Below, piece after piece: positions 14,476 through 21,686 of a stretch of DNA of 22,566 bases. The stretch is taken from the NCBI GenBank assembly GCA_934792465.1, contig CAKVOK010000054.1:1-22566 (forward strand). Reading direction: 5' to 3'. The notes beneath the pieces are model-generated. The model saw nothing but the letters and a program-made list of their open reading frames with translations. It did no database searches and was not told the DNA's origin. Source of the DNA: an uncultured Clostridia bacterium. Its GTDB lineage: Bacteria > Bacillota > Clostridia > RUG12999. The translations under genes and the position numbers were made by a program. The stretch's first letter is position 1, and each line of letters starts with the position of its first letter.

Positions 14476-15687
14476 TCAGCACGAAATTCCGGCAAGATAA
14501 CCGCTCGAAAATGCAATTTGCAGGTTGTATCCGCCCGTGTAGGCTTCGACATCAATAACTTCACCTGCAAAAAACAACCCTTTTACGATTTTGGATTCCA
14601 TTGTGGACGGATTGATTTCCTTTACGTTTACTCCGCCGGACGTGATTATCGCTTCGTCAATGCTGCGGAGCGACTGCACCGTAAATTCAAAATTCTTGAG
14701 CAGATAACGCAGTTCGCTGCGTTCTTCTTTTGTAATCTCGTTGCATTTTTTGTGAAAATCTATTCCGCTCAGTTCGGCTATTACCGGTATGAGCTTAGAC
14801 GGCAGCAAATCCGACAGCGAATTGATAAAATCTTTGTTGGAATATTTGCCGAAATCACGCAGCAGACGTGCGTCAAGCGTTTTTTCGTCAAGTGCCGGTT
14901 TTAAATCGACACTCATGATATAGCGTGCGTTTTCATCTTTCATATGGCAGCTTGCGGAAAGCACGAGCGGACCGGAAACACCGAAATGTGTGAAGAGCAT
15001 TTCTCCCATATCCGAATATATGACTTTGCCTCCGCAATACAGAGAAAGCCTGATGTTTTTCAGCGAAAGCCCCTGCAATTCCTTTATGTAATCTTCTTTT
15101 ATATTAACGGGAACGAGTGCAGCGCGCAGAGGGATTATTGTGTGTCCCGATTCCTCGGCGAAGCGGTAGCCGTCACCTGTGCTTCCCGTAAGGGGATAGC
15201 TCATTCCGCCTGTCGCTGTTATAACGGAGTTCGCATTTATAATTCCGTGTTCTTTTGTAATAATTCCTGTCACAGCACCGTTTTCGGTACGAACGGAAAG
15301 CACCTCGTCGCATATGGAATCGGCAGCCGAGGCATATTCACGCAATGCGCCGACAATGTCGGCAGATTTGTCCGACATGGGGAATACACGTCCGCCGCGT
15401 TCCGTTTTGAGCGGCACACCTGCGTTTTCAAAAAAATTAATTGTATCGGAATTGCTGAAATGCGAAAAAGCGCTGTATAAAAAACGATTGTTTGTTGTAA
15501 TGAAGTTCAGCATGGTTTTGGTATCGGCAACATTTGTTACGTTGCAGCGGCCTTTTCCCGTAATCAGGAGCTTGCGCCCGAAGATTTTGTTTTTTTCCGC
15601 TATCAATACTTTTTTACCAAGCTTTGCCGCTGTTCCCGCTGCCATCATACCGGCAGGTCCGGCACCTATTACAATTACATCGTACAT
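14476..15687 (-). CDS. HI0933/BaiN-family NAD(P)/FAD-dependent oxidoreductase
   Basis: The 403-residue flavoprotein starts MYDVIVIGAGPAGMMAAGTA, a GxGxxG FAD-binding loop at residues 8-13, with LIAEKNKIFGRKLLITGKGRCNVTN following, diagnostic for the HI0933-like family. It ends GLFFAGEVIDVEAYTGGYNLQIAFSSG, the second FAD motif. GGAGGA lies 5 nt before the ATG at 15685-15687; a frame 28 codons longer lacks support and runs into the repeat array. The reaction is not established for most members. The name BaiN comes from a bile-acid enzyme, and that activity should not be assumed here. It is the first gene of the leftward operon, directly downstream of the repeat array 15726-16121, which would form its leader. 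Confidence 0.92.
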   Translation of the reverse strand: MYDVIVIGAGPAGMMAAGTAAKLGKKVLIAEKNKIFGRKLLITGKGRCNVTNVADTKTMLNFITTNNRFLYSAFSHFSNSDTINFFENAGVPLKTERGGRVFPMSDKSADIVGALREYASAADSICDEVLSVRTENGAVTGIITKEHGIINANSVITATGGMSYPLTGSTGDGYRFAEESGHTIIPLRAALVPVNIKEDYIKELQGLSLKNIRLSLYCGGKVIYSDMGEMLFTHFGVSGPLVLSASCHMKDENARYIMSVDLKPALDEKTLDARLLRDFGKYSNKDFINSLSDLLPSKLIPVIAELSGIDFHKKCNEITKEERSELRYLLKNFEFTVQSLRSIDEAIITSGGVNVKEINPSTMESKIVKGLFFAGEVIDVEAYTGGYNLQIAFSSGYLAGISC

Positions 15688-15725
15688 GAGTTTCCTCCGA
15701 AATGTGATTTGATTTAATATATAGT

Positions 15726-15814
15726 TTATTCTTTCAAGACCGTAAGCGGTTGCAGAAAGCAAGAAGAACAACCTATTAAGGAAAGCGTTAGCTTTCCGTT
15801 ATTAATTTGTATGT
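15726..15814. repeat. Hairpin repeat element, copy 1 (divergent)
   Basis: An 89-bp unit with two hairpins: CTTTC-AA-GACCG-TAAG-CGGTT-GCA-GAAAG, then GGAAAGC-GTTA-GCTTTCC. It is related along its whole length to copies 2 and 3 but differs at many loop and linker positions, lacks their TTATACCATA end, and runs directly into copy 2. In hairpin 2 the A-T pair replaces the G-C pair of the other copies, a compensated change. Confidence 0.85.
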
Positions 15815-15815
15815 T

Positions 15816-15920
15816 TTATTCTTTCAAGACCGTGAACGGTCGCAGAAAGCAATGAAAACAACCTATAAAGGGAAGCGTAAGCTTCCCGTTAATTTAATTG
15901 TATGTTTTTATTATACCATA
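15816..15920. repeat. Hairpin repeat element, copy 2
   Basis: A 105-bp unit: CTTTC-AA-GACCG-TGAA-CGGTC-GCA-GAAAG, a linker AACAACCTATAAA, GGGAAGC-GTAA-GCTTCCC, an AT-rich linker, and TTATACCATA at the end. Read on the minus strand it begins TATGGTATAAT, an extended -10 box like that of the met promoter at 6259-6264, but I see no good -35. Differs from copy 3 at one base. Confidence 0.88.
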
Positions 15921-16021
15921 AAAGCAATACCGCAAAGCGGTTTGCATTCCTAAATTCGGTATCAATAAATCTACATTATAACCTGCGTCCGCAGACGCAT
16001 ATTTAATAACATAGATTTATT
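15921..16021. repeat. Palindrome-rich segment between repeat copies 2 and 3
   Basis: GCAA-T-ACCGC-AAA-GCGGT-TTGC forms a hairpin at 15924-15945. A perfect 10-bp inverted repeat AATAAATCTA (15964-15973)/TAGATTTATT (16012-16021) encloses the hairpin TGCGTC-CGCA-GACGCA (15984-15999). The inverted repeat ends inside the first bases of copy 3. No gene is apparent. It looks like one more hairpin module inserted in the array. Confidence 0.6.
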
Positions 16022-16121
16022 CTTTCAAGACCGTGAACGGTCGCAGAAAGCAATGAAAACAACCTATAAAGGGAAGTGTAAGCTTCCCGTTAATTTAATT
16101 GTATGTTTTTATTATACCATA
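16017..16121. repeat. Hairpin repeat element, copy 3
   Basis: A 105-bp unit identical to copy 2 except for one C-to-T change in the second hairpin (GGGAAGT-GTAA-GCTTCCC), which keeps pairing as a U-G wobble. It ends with TTATACCATA, again an extended -10 sequence on the minus strand. Positions 16122-16213, to the right, are AT-rich with no feature I can name. Confidence 0.88.
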
Positions 16122-16213
16122 CTTTAAGAGAAAAATCTACTGTTTTTTAAAAAAAAACCAAAAAAATTTTAAGATGTGTATTTATAACATAGCGACAACC
16201 CGTATGTTGCTTC

Positions 16214-16258
16214 GCAAAAAAATAACGGGGACTGTTGAATTGCGTTGCAACAGTCCCT
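16214..16258 (-). terminator. Rho-independent terminator of lysC
   Basis: GGGACTGTTG (16228-16237) pairs perfectly with CAACAGTCCC (16248-16257). On the minus strand the hairpin is followed by CGTTATTTTTTTGCG. It starts 12 nt after the lysC stop codon and ends the hom-lysC transcript before the repeat array. Confidence 0.92.
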
Positions 16259-16269
16259 GCTTTGATAAG

Positions 16270-17472
16270 TCAGATATTAAATTTGTCATGTATTGCGACA
16301 ACGGCTTTTTCGGCGTCCTTTTCATCTATGAGAACAGAGATTTTGATTTCCGAAGTCGAAATCATATGAATGTTTATATTTGCGTCATACAGAGCCTCAA
16401 ACATTTTTGAAGCAACTCCCGGATTGTTTACCATACCGGCGCCTACTATAGATACCTTGGAAACGTCCGTGGAATGTTCGATTCTTTCAAAATCAAGCAT
16501 TTCGGCAGCTTCCAGTATTTCGGCAGCTTTTTCCATGTTGCCCCGGCTTACGGTGAAGCTGATGTCTTTTTTGCCGTTTCTTCCGATAGACTGAAGTATA
16601 ATATCAACGTTAATTTTATTTTTTGCGAGCAGCGAGAATATTTTGAATGCCACTCCCGGTCTGTCCTCAAGTCCTATAAGAGCGATTCTTGCAACGTCAT
16701 TATCTCTCGATACGCCTTTTACCATCATTTTTTCCATATCTTTAACCTCCCTGACATATGTTCCTTCATTTTCGGTGAAGCTTGACCTTACGGCGAGCTT
16801 CACATTGTATTTCTTAGCCATTTCAACCGAACGGTTGTGCAGTACGTTTGCACCGAGGCTGGCAAGCTCCAGCATTTCGTCATACGATATGCTTTCCATT
16901 TTCTTTGCATTCTTCACTATGCGAGGGTCGGCGGAATATACACCGTCAACATCTGTATAGATTTCGCATAAATCCGCATGGAGCACTGCGGCGAGCGCAA
17001 CGGCTGTTGTGTCGCTTCCGCCTCTGCCGAGCGTTGTTATATCGTCATTTTTGTTTATTCCCTGGAATCCGGCAACGATAACGATACGCTTTTTGTCAAG
17101 CTCCAGCTGCATTCTTTCGGTATCAACGGTCTTTATGCGTGCATTGCTGTACGAGCTGTCCGTATGCATGCCTATCTGCCAGCCGGTGAGCGAAACAACG
17201 GGGAAACCCATTTTTTCTATTGCCATTGCAAGCAGAGAAATTGTTATCTGTTCGCCTGTGGAAAGCAGCATATCCATTTCGCGCTTTGAAGCATTGGGGT
17301 TGATTTCGTTTGCTTTCTCTATTAAATCGTCTGTCGTATCGCCCATTGCGGATACAACGACAACGACTTCGTTGCCCTCTTTGTATGTGTTTGTTACACG
17401 CCTTGCAACGTTAAATATTTTATCAGCGTCCGCAACGGAGCTTCCGCCGAATTTTTGGACTATGAGAGCCAT
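16270..17472 (-). CDS. lysC: Aspartate kinase
   Basis: The 400-residue enzyme phosphorylates aspartate, the first step to lysine, threonine and methionine. VQKFGGSSV (5-13), STGEQ (71-75), GRGGSDTTAVALA (149-161) and YTDVDGVYSADPRIV (172-186) are the kinase motifs. Two ACT domains (about 265-335 and 340-400), with IGRNGKKDISF and the VSIVGAGMVNNPGVASKMFEAL stretch, provide feedback control by an end product, lysine and/or threonine. AAAGG lies about 12 nt before the ATG. It follows hom by 108 nt, a spacer that includes a CCTTAC/GTAAGG hairpin but no L-box, and ends at a strong terminator. Confidence 0.96.
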   Translation of the reverse strand: MALIVQKFGGSSVADADKIFNVARRVTNTYKEGNEVVVVVSAMGDTTDDLIEKANEINPNASKREMDMLLSTGEQITISLLAMAIEKMGFPVVSLTGWQIGMHTDSSYSNARIKTVDTERMQLELDKKRIVIVAGFQGINKNDDITTLGRGGSDTTAVALAAVLHADLCEIYTDVDGVYSADPRIVKNAKKMESISYDEMLELASLGANVLHNRSVEMAKKYNVKLAVRSSFTENEGTYVREVKDMEKMMVKGVSRDNDVARIALIGLEDRPGVAFKIFSLLAKNKINVDIILQSIGRNGKKDISFTVSRGNMEKAAEILEAAEMLDFERIEHSTDVSKVSIVGAGMVNNPGVASKMFEALYDANINIHMISTSEIKISVLIDEKDAEKAVVAIHDKFNI

Positions 17473-17580
17473 ATGATTTTTCAGCCTTTCTGCTCACATA
17501 AATAATTTGTATTGCAACCTTACCGTGAGCGGATAAGATTTGTTGTAAGGGACAATGCCCGCTATTGCTTATACTTTATA

Positions 17581-18777
17581 CTATGCCAATACCCTGATAA
17601 TTTGACTTACTCCGTCAATTTTTTCAAGAATGCTGCAAAGCGAGCCTTCCTCGGCTTCTTCCGTTATGAATGCCAGTTCGCCGTCCTTTGTTATCTCGTC
17701 AATTTTGCCGAATTCGGCTTCGAGAGCGGATTTCGCAGCTGCGTCCGCACGAACGAATAAGCGTATCTTCTGGGCAGATACATCGGATATGTTGTTTTCG
17801 CCCGGCGTCCACATAATAGGACGTTTTATTCCTCCGCACATGATTTCCGTGATATCGCCGAGTACGGCGCTTGCGGTTGCCAGTTTTCCGGCACCCTGAC
17901 CGAAATACATGGTATCTCCCACCATGTCGCCGGTTACGGTTATTGCGTTGTACACGTCGTCAACGAGCGCAAGCGGATTGCATACGCTTACAAGCATCGG
18001 ACTTACGAATACGCAGGCGTTGCCGCCGTTTATTCTGCTGAATCCGATAAGCTTTATTTTGTATCCCATTTTCTTGGCAAAAGCCACGTCCGTCAAAGTA
18101 AGTTTCGTTATGCCGTCGGTCGGAATTTTCTCGCTGTCAACGGATTTTCCGAGCGCAAGTGAAGTTAATATGGCGATTTTGCGCTGTGCGTCTATGCCGT
18201 CTACATCGGCGGACGGATTTGCTTCCGCATATCCTTTTTCCTGGGCGCTTTTCAGCGCTTCGCCGAAGCTTCTGCCGAATTTGACCATCTGTGTCAGTAT
18301 ATAATTCGTAGTACCGTTTAAGATACCCTTGATTTCCGTAATGTTGTTTGCGGCAAGGCAGTTTCTTATAGGTTCTATAACGGGTATGCCGCCGCCTACG
18401 CTTGCTTCGAACAGATATTTTACGTTGTTTTCGTGAGCGATTTTGAGAAGCTCGCTGCCGTGCTTTGCTACAAGCTCCTTGTTCGAGGTAACAACGTTTT
18501 TGCCGGCTTCGAGCGCGCGCTTTGTGAAATCGAAAGCAGGCTTCGTACCGCCGATAACCTCCGCCACAATATCAACTTCGGGGTCGTTTAAAATGACTTC
18601 AAAGTCTTTTGTGAACAAATGCTTATCGGGGTGATTTTCAAATTCTCTTATATCAAGTATGTGCTTGACCTTTACATCACTGCCGATTTTTTTTGAAATA
18701 ACGTCTGCGTTGTTTTTGATAATTTCGTAAACCCCTGAGCCTACAACGCCGAAACCCAGTATTGCAACATTATGCAT
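17581..18777 (-). CDS. hom: Homoserine dehydrogenase
   Basis: The 398-residue product reduces aspartate semialdehyde to homoserine, the branch point to threonine and methionine. GFGVVG (8-13) binds NAD(P). TSNKELVAKHG (98-108), GILNGTTNYIL (151-161) and EANPSADVDGIDAQRK (185-200) are the catalytic motifs, including Lys200. A compact ACT-like region of about 60 residues closes the protein (IRLFVRADAAAKSALEAEFG onward), shorter than in enzymes of about 430 residues, as for several clostridial forms. AGGAG lies 6 nt before the ATG. It follows the ACT/HTH gene by 80 nt and precedes lysC, so the block supplies homoserine. thrC and thrB are not visible here. Confidence 0.96.
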   Translation of the reverse strand: MHNVAILGFGVVGSGVYEIIKNNADVISKKIGSDVKVKHILDIREFENHPDKHLFTKDFEVILNDPEVDIVAEVIGGTKPAFDFTKRALEAGKNVVTSNKELVAKHGSELLKIAHENNVKYLFEASVGGGIPVIEPIRNCLAANNITEIKGILNGTTNYILTQMVKFGRSFGEALKSAQEKGYAEANPSADVDGIDAQRKIAILTSLALGKSVDSEKIPTDGITKLTLTDVAFAKKMGYKIKLIGFSRINGGNACVFVSPMLVSVCNPLALVDDVYNAITVTGDMVGDTMYFGQGAGKLATASAVLGDITEIMCGGIKRPIMWTPGENNISDVSAQKIRLFVRADAAAKSALEAEFGKIDEITKDGELAFITEEAEEGSLCSILEKIDGVSQIIRVLA

Positions 18778-18857
18778 AGTATTCTCCTTGTCTGCCGCCC
18801 CTGCCTCGGCATAATATTTGAAATTTCTTACCGCAGGGTAAAATGATAAGAAATTAA

Positions 18858-19283
18858 TCAGCCCTTGGATATAAGCTCCGCCTTTTTCACACCGCCTATT
18901 TTTTTTGCGGCGTCTATTATATTCTGCACGTTTTTCGTAGATTTAAAGGAAATTGTTATATTGGCAATGCTGTTCATCGGAATGTTCTGATTTATTGTCA
19001 GAATATTGGCTTCCGATTCGGCGAAAAGCGCCAGTATCTGCGATAAAACGCCGGGTATGTCGTTTACTATGAAAGAAAGCGTATATACGCCCTCCATTTT
19101 GTAAAACGGGAATATATAATCTTTGTACTTATAAAATGCGCTCCGGCTTATTCCGGCAAGCTGTGCGGCTTCGTTCACGGTTTTAACGCTACCGTCCGCC
19201 AGCATTTTTTTTGCACGCATTACTTTTGAAAATACTTTCGGGAGTATTGCGGAGCTTACAAGCATCAATTCTTCATCTTCCAT
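18858..19283 (-). CDS. ACT-domain protein with N-terminal helix-turn-helix (PheB/ThrR-like)
   Basis: The 141-residue protein has an N-terminal helical part with a helix-turn-helix-like stretch, SVKTVNEAAQLAGISRSAFYKYKD (about 35-58), and a C-terminal ACT domain (YTLSFIVNDIPGVLSQILALFAES, then ANILTINQNIP). This is the layout of the PheB/UPF0735 family, some of which regulate amino-acid genes. The ATG at 19281-19283 is chosen since GGGTGG lies about 9 nt before it; a GTG four codons earlier has no support. First gene of the leftward hom-lysC transcript, from the promoter at 19323-19351. A role in sensing threonine or another amino acid for this operon is inference. Confidence 0.9.
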   Translation of the reverse strand: MEDEELMLVSSAILPKVFSKVMRAKKMLADGSVKTVNEAAQLAGISRSAFYKYKDYIFPFYKMEGVYTLSFIVNDIPGVLSQILALFAESEANILTINQNIPMNSIANITISFKSTKNVQNIIDAAKKIGGVKKAELISKG

Positions 19284-19322
19284 AATGTACACCACCCGCG
19301 GACAAATGTATTCGTACTAACT

Positions 19323-19351
19323 ATGTTATCACATTTGAAGCCAAAAATCAA
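19323..19351 (-). promoter_or_regulatory. Probable promoter of the ACT-hom-lysC operon
   Basis: On the minus strand TTGATT (19346-19351), a 17-bp spacer and TAACAT (19323-19328) match the vegetative consensus at four positions each. The leader to the ATG is about 35 nt. It is less convincing than the other promoters here, but is the best candidate in the divergent region. Confidence 0.55.
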
Positions 19352-19445
19352 TACTTTTTTGTCGTATTTGAAAATTTTTATGAAAATGTAGTAAAATCAG
19401 CCGAAAAAACAAATTATTATTGTTAATTTTTTTTGTGAAACTCTC

Positions 19446-19474
19446 TTGAAAAAGCAAACAAATTGTGGTAATAT
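19446..19474 (+). promoter_or_regulatory. Promoter of the apgM-pfkB-deacetylase operon
   Basis: TTGAAA (19446-19451), 17 bp, TAATAT (19469-19474), with TGTGG before the -10. The leader to the ATG at 19515 is about 33 nt and carries GAAAGGAAG as ribosome binding site. It is divergent from the promoter of the hom operon, about 95 bp away, so shared control is possible. Confidence 0.75.
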
Positions 19475-19514
19475 TAATAAGTAGAAAGAAATAAAACCGA
19501 AAGGAAGAATATAA

Positions 19515-20714
19515 ATGAAATATCTTGTACTCCTCGGGGACGGAATGGCGGATTTGCCGCTTGAGATGTTCGGCGGAAAGACGCCGCTCGAAACGGCTCA
19601 CAAACCCGTCATGGATTCCCTGGCGAAAAAAAGCACAATAGGCATGGTGAAAACAGTGCCGGACAATCTTGCACCCGGCAGCGATGTGGCGAACCTTGCC
19701 GTTATGGGATATGACCCGCAGAAATATTATACGGGACGTTCGCCGCTCGAAGCCGCAAGCATGGGCGTTGAACTGAAAGACGGCGATATTACGTTCAGAT
19801 GCAATCTCGTTAATCTTTCAGATGATGAAGATTACGAAAACAAAACAATGGTAGATTATTCCTCGGACGAGATAACAACGGAAGAATCGACACAGCTTAT
19901 GCAGACGATAAATGAAAAGCTCGGTACGGAGGAAATGGAGTTTTTCCCCGGAATATCTTACAGACATCTTCTTGTATGGCACGGAGCAAAAGGCGAGTTC
20001 AGGCTGACTCCGCCGCACGATATAACGGACAGAAAAGTGACGGAATATCTGCCGAATGTGCCTGTTTTTACAGAACTTATGAAAAAAAGTTATGAGATAC
20101 TGAAAAATCATCCGGTAAATCTGGACAGAATCAAAAGAGGACTTCGCCCGGCAAATTCGATATGGCTTTGGGGAGAAGGCTCGAAACCGCAGCTTGACGC
20201 ATTTTCAAAGCTTCATAATATGAAAGGCAGCGTAATTTCTGCGGTAGACCTCGTAAAGGGGATCGGCAAGTGTGCAGGAATGAACGTTGTTGAGGTAGAA
20301 AACGTAACGGGAACTATAGATACGAATTTCGAGGGCAAGGCACAGGCTGCCGTAAATGAGTTTAAAAACGGCGCAGACTATGTATATCTCCATTTTGAAG
20401 CGCCGGACGAATGCGGACATCACGGCGATGCGGAGGGAAAAGTAAAGTCTATAGAATATCTCGACGGCAGAGTTTTGAAATATATAACGGAGGAGCTTGC
20501 AAAGGCAGGATATGATTACAGCATACTCGTTATGCCGGATCACCCTACGCCGATTTCCATAAAAACACATTCAAGAGATGCGGTTCCGTTTATGATATAC
20601 AGAAGCAACGACGAAAAAGACGTAAAAGACGCAGTATATACCGAAAAATATGCAAAGACAACGGGAATAGAAATTGAGAACGGATATACACTGATAGATA
20701 AATTTATCGGATAA
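19515..20714 (+). CDS. ApgM-family phosphoglycerate mutase-like protein; candidate homoserine kinase
   Basis: The 399-residue protein belongs to the archaeal-type cofactor-independent phosphoglycerate mutases of the alkaline phosphatase superfamily. LLGDGMADLP (6-15) with Asp9, and PGSDVANLAVMGYDP (54-68) with Ser56, give the metal and phosphorylated-serine site. HFEAPDECGHHGD and MPDHPTPISIKTHSRDAVPF give the remaining metal ligands. Members of this family have repeatedly been annotated as alternative homoserine kinases when linked to threonine genes, and this one is divergent from hom and lysC. The glycolytic function cannot be excluded from sequence. First gene of a three-gene operon; the next gene starts 12 nt later. 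Confidence 0.88.
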   Translation: MKYLVLLGDGMADLPLEMFGGKTPLETAHKPVMDSLAKKSTIGMVKTVPDNLAPGSDVANLAVMGYDPQKYYTGRSPLEAASMGVELKDGDITFRCNLVNLSDDEDYENKTMVDYSSDEITTEESTQLMQTINEKLGTEEMEFFPGISYRHLLVWHGAKGEFRLTPPHDITDRKVTEYLPNVPVFTELMKKSYEILKNHPVNLDRIKRGLRPANSIWLWGEGSKPQLDAFSKLHNMKGSVISAVDLVKGIGKCAGMNVVEVENVTGTIDTNFEGKAQAAVNEFKNGADYVYLHFEAPDECGHHGDAEGKVKSIEYLDGRVLKYITEELAKAGYDYSILVMPDHPTPISIKTHSRDAVPFMIYRSNDEKDVKDAVYTEKYAKTTGIEIENGYTLIDKFIG

Positions 20715-20726
20715 AGAGGCAGAATC

Positions 20727-21686
20727 ATGACAGACGTAACAGCACTCGGAGAAATTTTAATAGATTTTACACCGAAAGGGGAAAGGCTTTTTGAAGCGAA
20801 TGCCGGTGGTGCACCGTGCAATGTTTTGGCAGAGCTTTCAAGGCTTTCGAAAAGCACATCGTTTATAGGAAAAATCGGAACGGATATGTTCGGACGTTTT
20901 TTGAAAAACACACTTGACGAATACGGAATAAATACCGGCGGAGTTAAGGAAACGGACGATTATTTCACAACGCTTGCATTCGTATCGCTCGGCGCAGACG
21001 GAAATCGGGATTTTTCGTTTGCGAGAAAATTCAGTGCGGATATTATGCTGAATAAAGATGAAATTGATGAAAGCATTATTTTAAATTCGAGGATTTTTCA
21101 CTGCGGAACGCTATCAATGACGGACAAAACCTCACGGGAGGCGCAGCTCTTCGCACTTGATACGGCGAAAAGCCGTGACGTTGTAATATCGGTCGACCCG
21201 AATTTGAGATTGCCGCTGTGGAAAAGCGAGGAGGACGCAAAAAAAGCGATTGATACAGTTTTCAGATATGCCGATATAATTAAAATATCGGATTACGAAA
21301 TTGAGTTTTTATGCGGCAAAAAAGATGTTTTGAAAGGCGCAATGGAGCTTTTTGAAAAATACAGTCCGAAGATTTTGTTTGCCACCTGCGGAGAAAACGG
21401 CGCATATCTGATAAAAGACGATATTGTTTTGCATCAGCCGTGTTTCAGTGTTAAAGCTGTTGATACTACGGGAGCGGGGGACTGCTTCATGGGAGCAGCA
21501 CTTTCAAAATTGCTGGATTATGAACTGGATTTCGGCGCTGTCCAGTATAATAAATGCCGTGAGATTTTGCGTTATGCGAGTGCTGCGGCAGGACTTGCAA
21601 CGCAAAAATACGGTGCAATGGCTTCCATGCCGAACGAAAAAGAAATTGATGAATTAATAAACGGAGGAAATGACAATGAAAAATAA
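20727..21686 (+). CDS. PfkB-family carbohydrate kinase, probable fructokinase
   Basis: The 319-residue protein has the ribokinase fold: LGEILIDFTP at the start, NAGGAPCNVLAELSRLS (25-41) for sugar binding, VDPNLRLPLW (156-165), and the catalytic DTTGAGDCFMGA (246-257) with base Asp252. This pattern with GGAPCNVA and VDPNLR is typical of fructokinases (ScrK-like), which phosphorylate fructose with ATP. AGAGG lies upstream of the ATG, and the gene begins 12 nt after the mutase-like gene. It overlaps the deacetylase gene by 11 nt. No sugar transporter is in the window, so the real substrate is uncertain. Confidence 0.9.
   Translation: MTDVTALGEILIDFTPKGERLFEANAGGAPCNVLAELSRLSKSTSFIGKIGTDMFGRFLKNTLDEYGINTGGVKETDDYFTTLAFVSLGADGNRDFSFARKFSADIMLNKDEIDESIILNSRIFHCGTLSMTDKTSREAQLFALDTAKSRDVVISVDPNLRLPLWKSEEDAKKAIDTVFRYADIIKISDYEIEFLCGKKDVLKGAMELFEKYSPKILFATCGENGAYLIKDDIVLHQPCFSVKAVDTTGAGDCFMGAALSKLLDYELDFGAVQYNKCREILRYASAAAGLATQKYGAMASMPNEKEIDELINGGNDNEK

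Noticed and set aside
15726..16121. Repeat array as a CRISPR or integron attC array
   Set aside because: Only three units of about 90-105 bp, with no short direct repeats alternating with unique spacers, no cas or integrase genes, and no attC-type end boxes.
17473..17580. Lysine riboswitch before lysC
   Set aside because: The 108-nt spacer has only a small CCTTAC/GTAAGG stem and lacks the size and helices of an L-box.
18778..18857. Attenuator in front of hom
   Set aside because: TTTCTTA/TAAGAAA and TTACC/GGTAA are alternative stems, but short, with no T-tract and no leader peptide.
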